In this document: piece after piece, positions 43,442 to 51,408 of the stretch
How the letters are laid out: each line of letters opens with the position of its first letter
Position numbering within the stretch: position 1 is the stretch's first letter
Source of the DNA: UBA4802 sp964509195
Lineage (GTDB): Bacteria > Spirochaetota > UBA4802 > UB4802
DNA: 64,000 nucleotides
Direction of reading: 5' to 3'
Assembly (NCBI GenBank): GCA_964509195.1
Contig: CAZDWJ010000008.1
Span: 1-64,000, forward strand
Notes under the pieces: generated by a model
Seen by the model: the letters and a program-made list of their open reading frames with translations, nothing else
Databases searched by the model: none
Told to the model about the DNA's origin: nothing
Position numbers and translations under genes: made by a program

Positions 43442-44407
43442 ATGTCCCATAAAAACCTATTGAAGGGATTCAGAAGACCGTCAAAGATTGTTTTTGAACA
43501 TGATGAAGTAAATCAGAACTATGGAAGATTCATTGCTGAGCCTTTTGAACGAGGATATGGTTTAACGATAGGAAATTCCTTGCGGCGAGTTTTATTATCA
43601 TCAATTGAAGGTGCTGCTATAACTGCAGTTAAAATTCAGGGTGTTCCTCATGAGTTTACTGCTATTGATGGTGTAGTTGAAGATGTAACCCGTATCATAT
43701 TGAATCTAAAAAAGTTGCGGTTTAAGTATGATAGTGAACTGCCAAAGGTATTGCATATAGTCAAAGATGGCGAAGCTGAGCTTACAGGAGCTGATTTTGC
43801 AATAGACAGCGATGTGGAAGTAATGAATCCTGAGACCCATATTGCAACTATTGAGCATGGTGGAAGGATTGACATGGAGGTGCAGATTGAGCGGGGCAGG
43901 GGATATTTGCCCGGTGAGATAAGCAAATCAAGTGTGGAAACAATTGGGGTTATTCCTATTGATGCAATTTTTTCTCCAATACGTAAAGTTAATATTAAGG
44001 TAGAAGACACACGTGTTGGTCAGCGAACTGACTATGATAAGCTTATTATTGAGATATGGACTGATGGTTCAGTAAAGCCTGAGGATGCACTGGCACAGGC
44101 TGCAAAAATCATAAAAGACCATATGACAATATTTATCAACTTTGAAGAAGAAGTTGAAGAAGAAGAAGTTGCTGTGGATGAAAGCCACGATAAGCTAAAG
44201 GTTATACTTGCAAAATCAATTGATGAGCTTGAATTTTCAGTACGGGCATATAATACATTGAAGAGCCTTGAATTAAATACGTTAGAAGATGTTGTGCGTA
44301 AAACTGAAGATGAGCTTAAAAAATCAAAACATTTCAGTGAGCAGGTTTTGGCTGAAATCAAAAAGAAATTAGAAGAGCATCACTTGAGCTTAGGAATAAA
44401 GGAATAA
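43442..44407 (+). CDS. rpoA: RNA polymerase alpha subunit with atypical CTD
   Basis: Alpha dimerises to nucleate polymerase assembly; its CTD binds UP elements and activators. The 321-aa protein starts at ATG 43442 (GGAGGT four bases upstream). The NTD is normal (RGYGLTIGNSLRRVLLSSIEG). An acidic linker (EEEVEEEEVAVDES) leads to the CTD. Compared with E. coli, R265 and N268 are kept (R268, N271 here). N294, G296, K298 and S299 are replaced by H297, S299, Q301 and V302. UP-element recognition is therefore probably altered. Confidence 0.97.
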   Translation: MSHKNLLKGFRRPSKIVFEHDEVNQNYGRFIAEPFERGYGLTIGNSLRRVLLSSIEGAAITAVKIQGVPHEFTAIDGVVEDVTRIILNLKKLRFKYDSELPKVLHIVKDGEAELTGADFAIDSDVEVMNPETHIATIEHGGRIDMEVQIERGRGYLPGEISKSSVETIGVIPIDAIFSPIRKVNIKVEDTRVGQRTDYDKLIIEIWTDGSVKPEDALAQAAKIIKDHMTIFINFEEEVEEEEVAVDESHDKLKVILAKSIDELEFSVRAYNTLKSLELNTLEDVVRKTEDELKKSKHFSEQVLAEIKKKLEEHHLSLGIKE

Positions 44408-44421
44408 GAGGTAGTTGCACT

Positions 44422-44886
44422 ATGAGACACCGTAATAATGTCCGACAGTTAGGGCGTTCACATGAGCATAGAAGGGCAATGTTTGCCAACATGGTGACTT
44501 CATTATTTCAACATGAAAGAATAATCACCACAAAACAAAAAGGCAAAGAGTTAAAACGTATAGCTGAGCGTTTAATAACAAGAGCTAAAGAAAACTTAAG
44601 CCTGGGCGAAAATGATGGTGCCCGTAAACTTCACAATAAGCGCGAGGTTATGCGACTTATCAAAAATGAGGATGTGGTTAAAAAGCTTTTTGATGATATC
44701 GCAACACGATTTGTAACCCGTCCTGGTGGCTATACCCGCATGTATCTTCTTGACAGGCGTGAAGGTGATGCGGCACAAATGGCAATAGTAGAGCTTGTAG
44801 TAAAACCGGAAACGAAGAAAGAAGATAAAAAGAAAGAAGATAAAAAGAAAGAAGATACAAAGAAGGATAAAAAAACAACAGCGTAA
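44422..44886 (+). CDS. rplQ: 50S ribosomal protein L17 with Lys/Glu-rich tail
   Basis: L17 lies near the tunnel exit. The 154-aa protein has the normal core: RHRNNVRQLGRSHEHRRAMFANMVTSLF, TTKQKGKELKRIAERLI and GGYTRMYLLDRREGDAAQMAIVELV. About 30 residues of KKEDK-type repeats then follow, encoded by three tandem 15-bp units at 44817-44861. The stop codon lies in the loop of the terminator hairpin. It ends the ribosomal block. Confidence 0.97.
   Translation: MRHRNNVRQLGRSHEHRRAMFANMVTSLFQHERIITTKQKGKELKRIAERLITRAKENLSLGENDGARKLHNKREVMRLIKNEDVVKKLFDDIATRFVTRPGGYTRMYLLDRREGDAAQMAIVELVVKPETKKEDKKKEDKKKEDTKKDKKTTA
44817..44861 (+). repeat. Tandem 15-bp repeat in the 3' end of rplQ
   Basis: Three units of GAAAGAAGATAAAAA lie at 44817-44831, 44832-44846 and 44847-44861, the last with one change. 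They encode K-E-D-K-K repeats at the L17 C-terminus. The copy number could vary between strains by slippage. Confidence 0.85.
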
Positions 44887-44901
44887 GCTGTTGTTTTTTT
44901 A
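44872..44901. terminator. Bidirectional terminator after rplQ
   Basis: AACAACAGC (44874-44882), loop GTAA and GCTGTTGTT (44887-44895) are followed by TTTTT. The left arm is preceded by A-runs, so the structure also has a U-tract on the minus strand. It can serve both rplQ and the convergent gene ending at 44906. The rplQ stop TAA occupies loop bases 44884-44886. Confidence 0.92.
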
Positions 44902-44905
44902 TTAT

Positions 44906-45760
44906 TTACTTTTGCGTTTTTTTCTCAAGACGGCCCTTTTCAATTGAATGTACCAGGCTCATGTTGTCGTTGGCATCAACTTTGAATTCTTCTGGTATAC
45001 GGTCATCATAGATTGGATCAAGTTTATTGCTTGCAAGGCCATATTTGCGCTGTATTGTATCTAACTGATGCACTTTGACCATCTTATGAATTTCAATTCC
45101 ATATTGTTTTGCAAGGCGGCAATAATCAATGACTGCCATATATTGTTTGATAATAAACTCTAATTCATTATGCTTGATAATTTTCTTACTTTTGAGATAC
45201 ACCACATCCTGATTGTTATATATATTTTTTGCTTCCTGAAGCTTTCTGTAGCCATTTTTTAGGTATCGTTCAATTGTTTCTCTATCAAAGAACAAATGAT
45301 ATTCTTCAGGGTTGTAGGGTTTATTTTCTTCAACAGGGTTAAATGGCTTCTGAAAATATTTCTTTAATGTACTGTTTTTGTCATATTTTATAAGTATGTC
45401 AAAAGATTGCTTGGAAGTTGAATCAAGAATTTGCTGCGCCCTGTTAATATATAAGGTGGCAAGTGTGTCGGTGAGGGCAACCAGTTCCTGTTTAACCTTA
45501 TAATATTTCTGATGTGAGCTGTCAAAATTTTGACCGTAATATTCTTCTGAAGCAGTCTGGAAAAGGGTTTGAATTTCCTGATATTTGTTTTTTGTTACAT
45601 CATCGCCAAAATTTTCTATCATGATGCGAATCTGGCGCAGCAGTGAGAGAGTGAGGAAATAATCATTCTGTGCTTTCACTGCAGTAGAAACCGCAAATGA
45701 TGTTGTTGCCATAGCAAGCATTGTAATTATTGCGCAAAATATACTCAGAAGCTTATGCAT
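44906..45760 (-). CDS. Secreted helical protein of unknown function
   Basis: The 284-aa protein has a Sec signal peptide (MHKLLSIFCAIITMLAMATTSFA) and is mostly alpha-helical. It is rich in Tyr, Lys and Gln, without transmembrane segments after the signal. No catalytic motif is evident. I start it at ATG 45760 because AAGGT lies seven bases upstream; an ATG five codons earlier (45775) has no ribosome-binding site. It is convergent with rplQ and divergent from the DUF2225 gene. The shape suggests a periplasmic coiled-coil or tetratricopeptide-like protein, but I do not recognise the family. Confidence 0.65.
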   Translation of the reverse strand: MHKLLSIFCAIITMLAMATTSFAVSTAVKAQNDYFLTLSLLRQIRIMIENFGDDVTKNKYQEIQTLFQTASEEYYGQNFDSSHQKYYKVKQELVALTDTLATLYINRAQQILDSTSKQSFDILIKYDKNSTLKKYFQKPFNPVEENKPYNPEEYHLFFDRETIERYLKNGYRKLQEAKNIYNNQDVVYLKSKKIIKHNELEFIIKQYMAVIDYCRLAKQYGIEIHKMVKVHQLDTIQRKYGLASNKLDPIYDDRIPEEFKVDANDNMSLVHSIEKGRLEKKTQK

Positions 45761-45858
45761 ATCATTTACCTTCATGTCATAGTCTTTTTTATTGTATCGG
45801 TAAACTGTAAAGACTCCTTAAGCAGTATATTTATACAGATGCAAGGTTATTTTGCAAG

Positions 45859-45893
45859 TAGCTATCGCCAAAAAAAATTTTAAGCGATAGTTA
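45859..45893. promoter_or_regulatory. Inverted repeat of two GCGATAG motifs between divergent genes
   Basis: TAGCTATCGC (45859-45868) and GCGATAGTTA (45884-45893) pair over 10 bp with one G-U wobble around an AT loop. Each arm is one copy of the over-represented GCGATAG word. The site lies just upstream of the candidate promoter of the DUF2225 gene. Confidence 0.55.
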
Positions 45894-45913
45894 CTGTGAA
45901 ATAAAATATTTGG

Positions 45914-45942
45914 TTGCAAAGTTATATACAATACTGTTATAT
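45914..45942 (+). promoter_or_regulatory. Candidate promoter of the DUF2225-truA operon
   Basis: TTGCAA (45914-45919), 17 bp, and TTATAT (45937-45942) give a plausible sigma70-type promoter about 38 bp before the DUF2225 start. Confidence 0.4.
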
Positions 45943-45980
45943 GAAAAAAGTACGTGTAGTGTGCAAATAGGGATTAATAT

Positions 45981-46853
45981 ATGGAAGAAGATAGTAAGAA
46001 GAAAATATCGTTCAGGCAGAAAAATCCCACAATTTGTCCTGTATGTGGGTATGAATTTTACCGCGAAGAGATGCTGACAGGCGGTGGTAGGCTTATTGCA
46101 GGTAGACTTACCGATGAGTTGCGAAGAACCTATGAAAAAAATGAAAAGTGGGGTGTGATATATCCGCTTGCATATGTGGTAGCGGTATGTCCCAGGTGCC
46201 TGTATGCTGCGTATCCAAAAGATTTTTCAACACTGCAGGCAGATGAGATGCAAAAAATTAATGCAACCACCAGTGCTCGCAAGCAGTCTATAGATAAGTT
46301 TTTTGGCGGACTTGATTTTAATCAGGACAGAGGACCGTATCATGGTGCTGCTTCATACTTACTTGCCATGGATTGCTACTCATTCAGGAATAAAAATGTG
46401 GCGCCAACATTTAAAATGGCTGTTAGCGCTATACGGGCCGCATGGCTCTTTGGTGATTTAGCTAAATTGGAACCCGATAAGCCCTATAAAAAGATATCCG
46501 ATTTTTTTTATAAAAAGGCGTATAACTATTATTTTAAGGTTGTTGATATTATTCAGACAGGTGCAGAACCGGCTGATGCTGCTGGCAATATGGGACCTGA
46601 TATTGATAAGAACTGGGGTTATGAGGGAATACTGTACATGTGTGCAATACTCACATTGAAAGTTGGTGCAAAAGAGCCCGATATGCAGAAGCGCATTGAA
46701 AATTTTGAGCGCACAAAACGCTATTTAAGCAAGCTTTTTGGTAGTGGCAAGGCATCAAAAAGCAAGCCGGGCCCACTTTTAGACATGACCCGTGATTTAT
46801 ATGACAAGATGAATGAGATGCTTGATCAATGGAAAGCAGAGAATCCCCAGTAA
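45981..46853 (+). CDS. DUF2225 zinc-binding protein
   Basis: The 290-aa protein has the two zinc-type cysteine pairs of DUF2225: CPVC at residues 19-22 and VAVCPRCLYAAYP near 73-85. A long helical region follows, with TPR-like spacing (YLLAMDCYSFRNKN, AWLFGDLAKLE, AYNYYFKVVDII). DUF2225 proteins are frequent in spirochaetes and Firmicutes; their function is not established. Its end overlaps truA by 25 bp, so the two are co-expressed. No signal peptide is seen, so it is probably cytoplasmic. Confidence 0.85.
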   Translation: MEEDSKKKISFRQKNPTICPVCGYEFYREEMLTGGGRLIAGRLTDELRRTYEKNEKWGVIYPLAYVVAVCPRCLYAAYPKDFSTLQADEMQKINATTSARKQSIDKFFGGLDFNQDRGPYHGAASYLLAMDCYSFRNKNVAPTFKMAVSAIRAAWLFGDLAKLEPDKPYKKISDFFYKKAYNYYFKVVDIIQTGAEPADAAGNMGPDIDKNWGYEGILYMCAILTLKVGAKEPDMQKRIENFERTKRYLSKLFGSGKASKSKPGPLLDMTRDLYDKMNEMLDQWKAENPQ

Positions 46854-47618
46854 GGTATGCTCTGATTGTGCAGTATGACGGCACTGCGTACAGCGGGTTT
46901 CAGATACAGAACAATGCCAATTCAATACAGAGTGAACTTGAAAAAGCTTTAAAAATACTTTCTAAGGAAGATGTGCGCATTGTAGCAGCCGGCAGAACTG
47001 ATGCCGGTGTTCATGCATTGGGGCAGGTGATTCACTTTGATCTACATAGGGAATTGCCGGTTGAAAAGATGTGTATTAGCTTGAATGGAATCTTACCTGC
47101 AGACATCGCTGTAAAAAAAGCGTATACAGTTGATAGAAATTTCCATGCACGTTACAGTGCAATTGCGCGTGAATACATNNNNNNNNNNTGTTATTTATAA
47201 TCATCCGTATAAAAGCCCGTTTATGCGCTACCGTGCAATGTGGGTGCGTGAATGTATTGATATTGATTATTTTCAGAAAGCAGCATCATACTGTATTGGG
47301 GAAAAGGATTTTGCATCATTTTGTAAAAAAACATCAGCTGATGAGGGTACCATTCGGTATATTGAATGTATAACGGTTGAACGGATGTGCGAACATCTGG
47401 TTGTATTTACAATAAAAGGAAATGCATTTTTGCATAATATGGTACGTATTATTGTGGGGACTATCCTGCAACTATCGCGACAGGGTCAGGGCCCTGAGAA
47501 AATGCAGGAGATCATAGAAAGCCGTGATAGGAACAACAGTGGGCCGACAGCACCAGCATACGGCCTGTACCTTAAAAAAGTATATTATCCTCTTGAGTAT
47601 GATTTTTTAAATGTGTAA
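46829..47618 (+). CDS. truA: tRNA pseudouridine synthase A (interrupted by assembly gap)
   Basis: TruA makes pseudouridine at positions 38-40 of tRNA anticodon arms. The N-terminal half has YALIVQYDGTAYSGFQIQ and AAGRTDAGVHALGQVIHF, whose Asp is the catalytic residue. The C-terminal half has YNHPYKSPFMRY, DFASFCKKTS and NMVRIIVGTILQLS, ending APAYGLYLKKV. Ten Ns at 47179-47188 join the halves out of frame. The frame needs a gap length divisible by three, so the break is an assembly artefact, not a mutation. Predicted intact protein is about 260 aa. It overlaps the DUF2225 gene. Confidence 0.92.
47179..47188. other. Scaffold gap (10 N)
   Basis: A run of exactly ten Ns inside truA. Ten is a placeholder length: the reading frames on both sides disagree by one base, so the real gap must be a multiple of three, possibly three bases. 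Confidence 0.98.
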
Positions 47619-47674
47619 CAAAAATGATTGTATTGGTTTCGTATATGTTGTAGAGGTAATTTGAAAAATGCTTC

Positions 47675-47686
47675 TATGACGTCATA
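47675..47686. promoter_or_regulatory. 12-bp perfect palindrome TATGACGTCATA
   Basis: TATGAC/GTCATA (47675-47686) lies between truA and the outer-membrane protein gene. A TTGACA follows at 47701-47706, with no good -10 at standard spacing. It is a possible operator. Confidence 0.35.
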
Positions 47687-47757
47687 TAAAAAAATAATTA
47701 TTGACACATTGTTGCACTAAAACAATGGTAATTGAAACAAAAAAAAGGATGATTGCT

Positions 47758-48327
47758 GTGAAATTGAAAATATATTGTGTATTTGTTGCTTGTAGTATAC
47801 TTTTTATATGCACGGATGTATTTGCACAGCGCAAAAAGGCTGATTATTTTTTGAAACCGCAGGCAGGGATATGGTTTGGTCCGGTTACACCAGTATTTTC
47901 AACAGCGGATGATGTGGATACCGCACTGTGGGCCGGCGGTTTTGTGCGCTTTAATGTGATGTCATTGCCATTAAAAGTTGGGTTTGATTCATCCTACGAG
48001 CATTTTAAATCAGAAGGGGTTAAAGAACTCACGGTAATACCAGTGTATGGCAATTTGTTGTGGCGATTACCTTTTGACATGCCCATTGCCTTTCAGCTTA
48101 AAGCTGGCGCAGGTAGCGCTAAGGTAACTATTAAGCCTGAAAACCAAAGCCAGTGGGATCCGCTAGGTATGCTTGGATTTGAGCTGTCGTTTCCTGCGGG
48201 TAAATGGATTAACATTGGACTGCGTATTGATTATCTTTTTATCTATGAAGAGCACATAGAAGGCGCACGCAAAAATGGGCATATTATAAATACAGGATTA
48301 ACACTTTATCTAAATATTGGGATATAA
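47758..48327 (+). CDS. Outer-membrane beta-barrel-like protein
   Basis: The 189-aa protein starts at GTG 47758, with AAGGAT seven bases upstream. A Sec signal peptide (KLKIYCVFVACSILFICTDVFA) ends before QRKK. The mature part has alternating hydrophobic/aromatic strands: PQAGIWFGPVTPVF, LWAGGFVRFNVMSLPLKVGFDSSYEHF, LGMLGFELSF, KWINIGLRIDYLFIY. It ends GLTLYLNIGI, a typical C-terminal strand of an eight-stranded barrel. Surface function is unknown. It is 6 bp ahead of a lipoprotein gene, and the two may form one envelope complex. Confidence 0.75.
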   Translation: MKLKIYCVFVACSILFICTDVFAQRKKADYFLKPQAGIWFGPVTPVFSTADDVDTALWAGGFVRFNVMSLPLKVGFDSSYEHFKSEGVKELTVIPVYGNLLWRLPFDMPIAFQLKAGAGSAKVTIKPENQSQWDPLGMLGFELSFPAGKWINIGLRIDYLFIYEEHIEGARKNGHIINTGLTLYLNIGI

Positions 48328-48333
48328 TGCAGA

Positions 48334-49680
48334 ATGAAACAAGTAATTCAGTACATAGTATTGTTTGTGGCGATAGCTCTTATAATTGGCTGTACGGGTA
48401 AAAAAGCTCTTTTTGATGAGCTATCCGGCAGCCGACTTACGGTACTATTCAAAGGCACGTTTGAATCAACCAGCGATAGTAACAGTGTGAAAAGTTGGGA
48501 CAAAACTGTTACAGAAACTCAGTCAATAGATGATTCCGTTAATGATTTTATAACCGATAGTGATGAAACTTTTCCTACTACATTCATGGTTGATATTGCT
48601 GAAATGCGCCTTGATAATGACAAAGTAGCAAATTACCGGCAGGTGTTTACTGCCAGGGTAGATGACAGCGATCCTTTTTTTAATGGCCAGGGTGTGCGTT
48701 TAAAGTGCGATGATGTAAAACCGGGCAAGCTGTATACAACAGTACAATTATATATACGCAAGCTTATCTTTGATAATGCCACACAGTGGTATATTGACCC
48801 AACCAACACAATTGTACCGGATAGTGCTCCGCAGGTAATTTTTCATGAGAAAACTGTGAATGGATTAGATTTCAATCAACTTATGGTTAATACCTATTAT
48901 GATTATCTTAAAGAAAATTATAAGGACATTAACCGTGTATTTCCACTTGTTATCCCAATAGACGGTGGTCTTATTGTTAATGAGGACGAAGAGGTTGTTC
49001 TTGAAATACGCCTGGTAATCAAAAATTTTATTAAATTATATGAATATGATTTTATTAATGATAATGGCTATAGTGCCGCGTACCACTACTGGGCACCAAG
49101 TGATTGGTTACGGGATGTTCAGCCTGATGATGTATATATGGGCGGCAATCTGCTGGGGGTGGCACGTGTGTACCGTAAAGGTAAAGTGGCAACGGTAAGT
49201 GGTGATACTACTCCAAAAAGTGGTTATGTCATTGCCATACCGAGCAAAGATGTGTATGGCAATCCACAAACAATTGCAGATTATTTTCTTGATGATAACA
49301 ATACGGGCTGGGCGCGGCCAGCATATAAACCAGAAACTCCTTCATTGAAGGTAGGAACAATAGAAGGATTGCTGGATTACTATTTACGGTATGAACAGTA
49401 TAAAATTGAGTATAATGTTTTTGTAGATACAGTTAACGATGGCAGCTATGAAACCAGTTGGAATGCATACGATGGCTACAAATGGTCACTGCGCCTGCCA
49501 CCTCTTGTGGCACATACAGATGTAAATAATAAATATACTTTGACCAATGTGCCGTATGGGGAGTATTTGTTTTATTTTGTAGAGGATAACAAGGTGTTGT
49601 ATGGGGAGCTACCTGATGTTGATGATATGGGTACTGGAACAAGTAAAACTGTAAATGGGGATACTACTTATCCATTATAA
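48334..49680 (+). CDS. Large lipoprotein of unknown function
   Basis: The 448-aa protein has a lipoprotein signal peptide (MKQVIQYIVLFVAIALIIGC) with Cys20 as the likely lipidated residue. The mature domain is beta-rich with many Asp/Asn/Tyr residues. Near the C-terminus VAHTDVNNKYTLTNVPYGEYLFYFV resembles a carboxypeptidase-regulatory-like or Cna-B-type module, a beta-sandwich often found in surface lipoproteins. The gene follows the barrel protein by 6 bp. Localisation to the outer membrane is inferred. No enzyme motif is visible. Confidence 0.75.
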   Translation: MKQVIQYIVLFVAIALIIGCTGKKALFDELSGSRLTVLFKGTFESTSDSNSVKSWDKTVTETQSIDDSVNDFITDSDETFPTTFMVDIAEMRLDNDKVANYRQVFTARVDDSDPFFNGQGVRLKCDDVKPGKLYTTVQLYIRKLIFDNATQWYIDPTNTIVPDSAPQVIFHEKTVNGLDFNQLMVNTYYDYLKENYKDINRVFPLVIPIDGGLIVNEDEEVVLEIRLVIKNFIKLYEYDFINDNGYSAAYHYWAPSDWLRDVQPDDVYMGGNLLGVARVYRKGKVATVSGDTTPKSGYVIAIPSKDVYGNPQTIADYFLDDNNTGWARPAYKPETPSLKVGTIEGLLDYYLRYEQYKIEYNVFVDTVNDGSYETSWNAYDGYKWSLRLPPLVAHTDVNNKYTLTNVPYGEYLFYFVEDNKVLYGELPDVDDMGTGTSKTVNGDTTYPL

Positions 49681-49690
49681 TTTTTGGTGA

Positions 49691-50250
49691 TTATGTATTA
49701 AAAGCCACCTTTCCATATTTTACTAACAAATCAATCAATGTCTCAAATATATCATGCTCACGCATAGTATACCTATATTCCATTTCTTTTAAATATAAAG
49801 GAAATTTTTCCTTGGATACCCCATGATGTTTCAATAAACGTTCCTTAGCAAAACTCCAAAATCCTTCAATGCCGTTTATGTATACCTTACCATTTCCAAA
49901 CCATTTGCTGTGATCTATTTGTTTATGTTTAAATCTCAACGCTACTAATCCATCATAGCTTTTATATCTATCAGTATAGATAAATGCTACGACGTTTTAC
50001 CTTCTCTATTGCCAATGTGAACCGTACAAATGTTCAGTCTTCCCCTCTCATTCATAAAATATCGCTCGTCGCATTACTTTCGTATCCCCCATTCCTTTTG
50101 GCAGCAAAAACATATTATTTCATGTCATCTTACTTTCTCTACGTGTTCACTCCCACAGTGGGGTCATTGTTCAAACTTCTGTAATAATCCTTCTTCTTGA
50201 AGATAGTGTATTGTTTTTTGTTCCCCTGCTATAGTTTTTGAAATTTTCAT
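49691..50250 (-). pseudogene. Decayed IS1595-family (ISXO2-like) transposase
   Basis: The C-terminal part is open from about 50000 to 49691. It encodes FIYTDRYKSYDGL (a DDE aspartate region) and the diagnostic INGIEGFWSFAKERLLKHHG, with the final catalytic Glu and the FWSxAK motif, followed by LKEMEYRY. Upstream, an N-terminal zinc ribbon (PHCGSEHVEKVR, IICFCCQKEWGIRK) survives in pieces interrupted by several stop codons; one replaces the first expected cysteine. The whole spans about 560 bp against roughly 900 for a full gene, so part of the middle is deleted. No terminal inverted repeats were identified. The element is dead. Confidence 0.85.
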
Positions 50251-50640
50251 TAATTCCGTTGGTATTTCCAGATCCTAATTATTGTATACTGAAGGTGGCT
50301 GCTATTAGCCAATCATCAATATTTAAATTGAATTAAACAAATAAAAATAACAGTTATTAAAATTTGCGAAATTATGAAGCAATTATACGGAGCATCCCAT
50401 TTCTATTGCCTATTCTTAAAAAAGAACTGACTTTTGATTTTTATAAAGTCTTAATAAAAAACAATCAATTTTACAAAAATTATGATTATTTCATACCCTT
50501 GTGGGAGGAAGGGTATATGAAAATTAACATAGAGTTCCACACAAAATAATATCTATTGTGGAGGAAAGACAGCCCTTAAACCGTGGTTTATTAAGAATAA
50601 TATGCAAAATACATAGTAACAGGGTATTGTAAGATTAAAA
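50251..50640. other. Gene-poor AT-rich stretch beside the dead transposase
   Basis: No supported gene. A 61-codon frame at 50364-50549 starts with TTG, has no ribosome-binding site and gives an unrecognised peptide; I do not call it a gene. Small inverted repeats (AAACC/GGTTT near 50580) occur. Confidence 0.4.
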
Positions 50641-50669
50641 CAATAAGTGAACAATACCTACAAAGGAAA

Positions 50670-50813
50670 TCAGAAACATGCCGTACAGGGATGTAGGGCA
50701 GGTTAGGATGCGGGCGTTACGATAATAGGCAAAAAGCTGTCGGAACGCCCGCCGTGAAATGATCAATCCGTACAGAAAACAAGCAGGCGATAAAGGCGCG
50801 CTGCGGGTTTTTT
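50670..50813 (+). ncRNA. Candidate structured RNA or repeat element
   Basis: This stretch is clearly more GC-rich than its flanks. GCGGGCGTT (50710-50718) and AACGCCCGC (50744-50752) make a 9-bp stem. CCGTACAG occurs on both sides, at 50681-50688 and 50769-50776. A second hairpin (GCAGGCG, 50783-50789, with CGC-G-CTGC, 50797-50804) is followed by GGGTTTTTT, a good intrinsic terminator. The pattern suits a small RNA, or a degenerate mobile-element end. No coding frame fits. I do not recognise an RNA family. Confidence 0.35.
50783..50813 (+). terminator. Intrinsic terminator at the end of the structured element
   Basis: GCAGGCG pairs with CGC(G)CTGC with one bulged base and a 7-base loop, then GGG and six Ts (50808-50813). 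There is no gene immediately upstream, so it would terminate a non-coding transcript. Confidence 0.5.
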
Positions 50814-51147
50814 ATTGCAACACTCTTTTTATGCAATACTATTATTCTCAGTAGAGTTTTTTATGCATAAGGATTTAACGCAAATATGAAATACCTTTTT
50901 GATGGATAATCTTAATCCAAAAAATACGGAAAGATGGCAAAATATTTTGATATAATACATTATAAACCATAAATCGGCAGTGATAATGTACAAATAAGGT
51001 TAAATCCAAATAAGTGTGTAATCCGACCAGCATCATAAAAATTAATATTGAATAAGGTCATATATTAATCCTTGTCCAAACCCTTCAGTGAAGCTATTAT
51101 TTTTTTTAAGGCTTGACTTATACTAACGTATATGATTTCTTATAATT
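50814..51147. other. AT-rich intergenic stretch, nothing recognisable
   Basis: I see no gene, strong hairpin or repeat here apart from AT-rich low-complexity sequence ahead of the nucleotidyltransferase remnant. Confidence 0.4.
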
Positions 51148-51330
51148 ATGATACAAAAAAATCACGAGATATTTAATGAAATTGTAAACAGAATAGTTAA
51201 AGTTTCTAATCCTAAAAAAATTATTTTATTTGGTTCGTATGCATGGGGTGTACCATCTGATGGTACTGATATAGGTATTCGATAATTATTGAAGAACAAA
51301 TAGATGTATAGTCATATTTTTAAAATAGTT
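51148..51330 (+). pseudogene. Frameshifted MNT-type nucleotidyltransferase remnant
   Basis: From ATG 51148 a 45-codon frame encodes EIVNRIVKVSNPKKIILFGSYAWG, followed by GVPSDGTDIGI, then stops at 51283-51285. The GSYxxG...D-I-D core is typical of minimal nucleotidyltransferases such as the MntA antitoxin of HEPN-MNT pairs. The continuation IIIEEQIDV appears in the next frame, then stops. The second catalytic position reads DIG instead of DID. No intact HEPN partner is seen. It is the remains of a small toxin-antitoxin or related gene. Confidence 0.7.
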
Positions 51331-51408
51331 GAAAGCCTTAAAAGTTTAGTTGCTAATTTCATGAATATTATAATGTAGTCACAATAAAATCATTTCTGGA
51401 GGATACCA

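Noticed and set aside
47701..47757. Longer N-terminus for the outer-membrane protein from the TTG at 47701
   Set aside because: The extra residues are not signal-like and lack a ribosome-binding site; GTG 47758 has AAGGAT at the right distance and leads straight into a signal peptide.
49984..50184. 66-codon plus-strand frame opposite the transposase remnant
   Set aside because: It is the complement of the decayed zinc-ribbon region and has no ribosome-binding site.
50364..50549. 61-codon frame starting with TTG
   Set aside because: No ribosome-binding site, no recognisable motif, and in an eroded AT-rich region.
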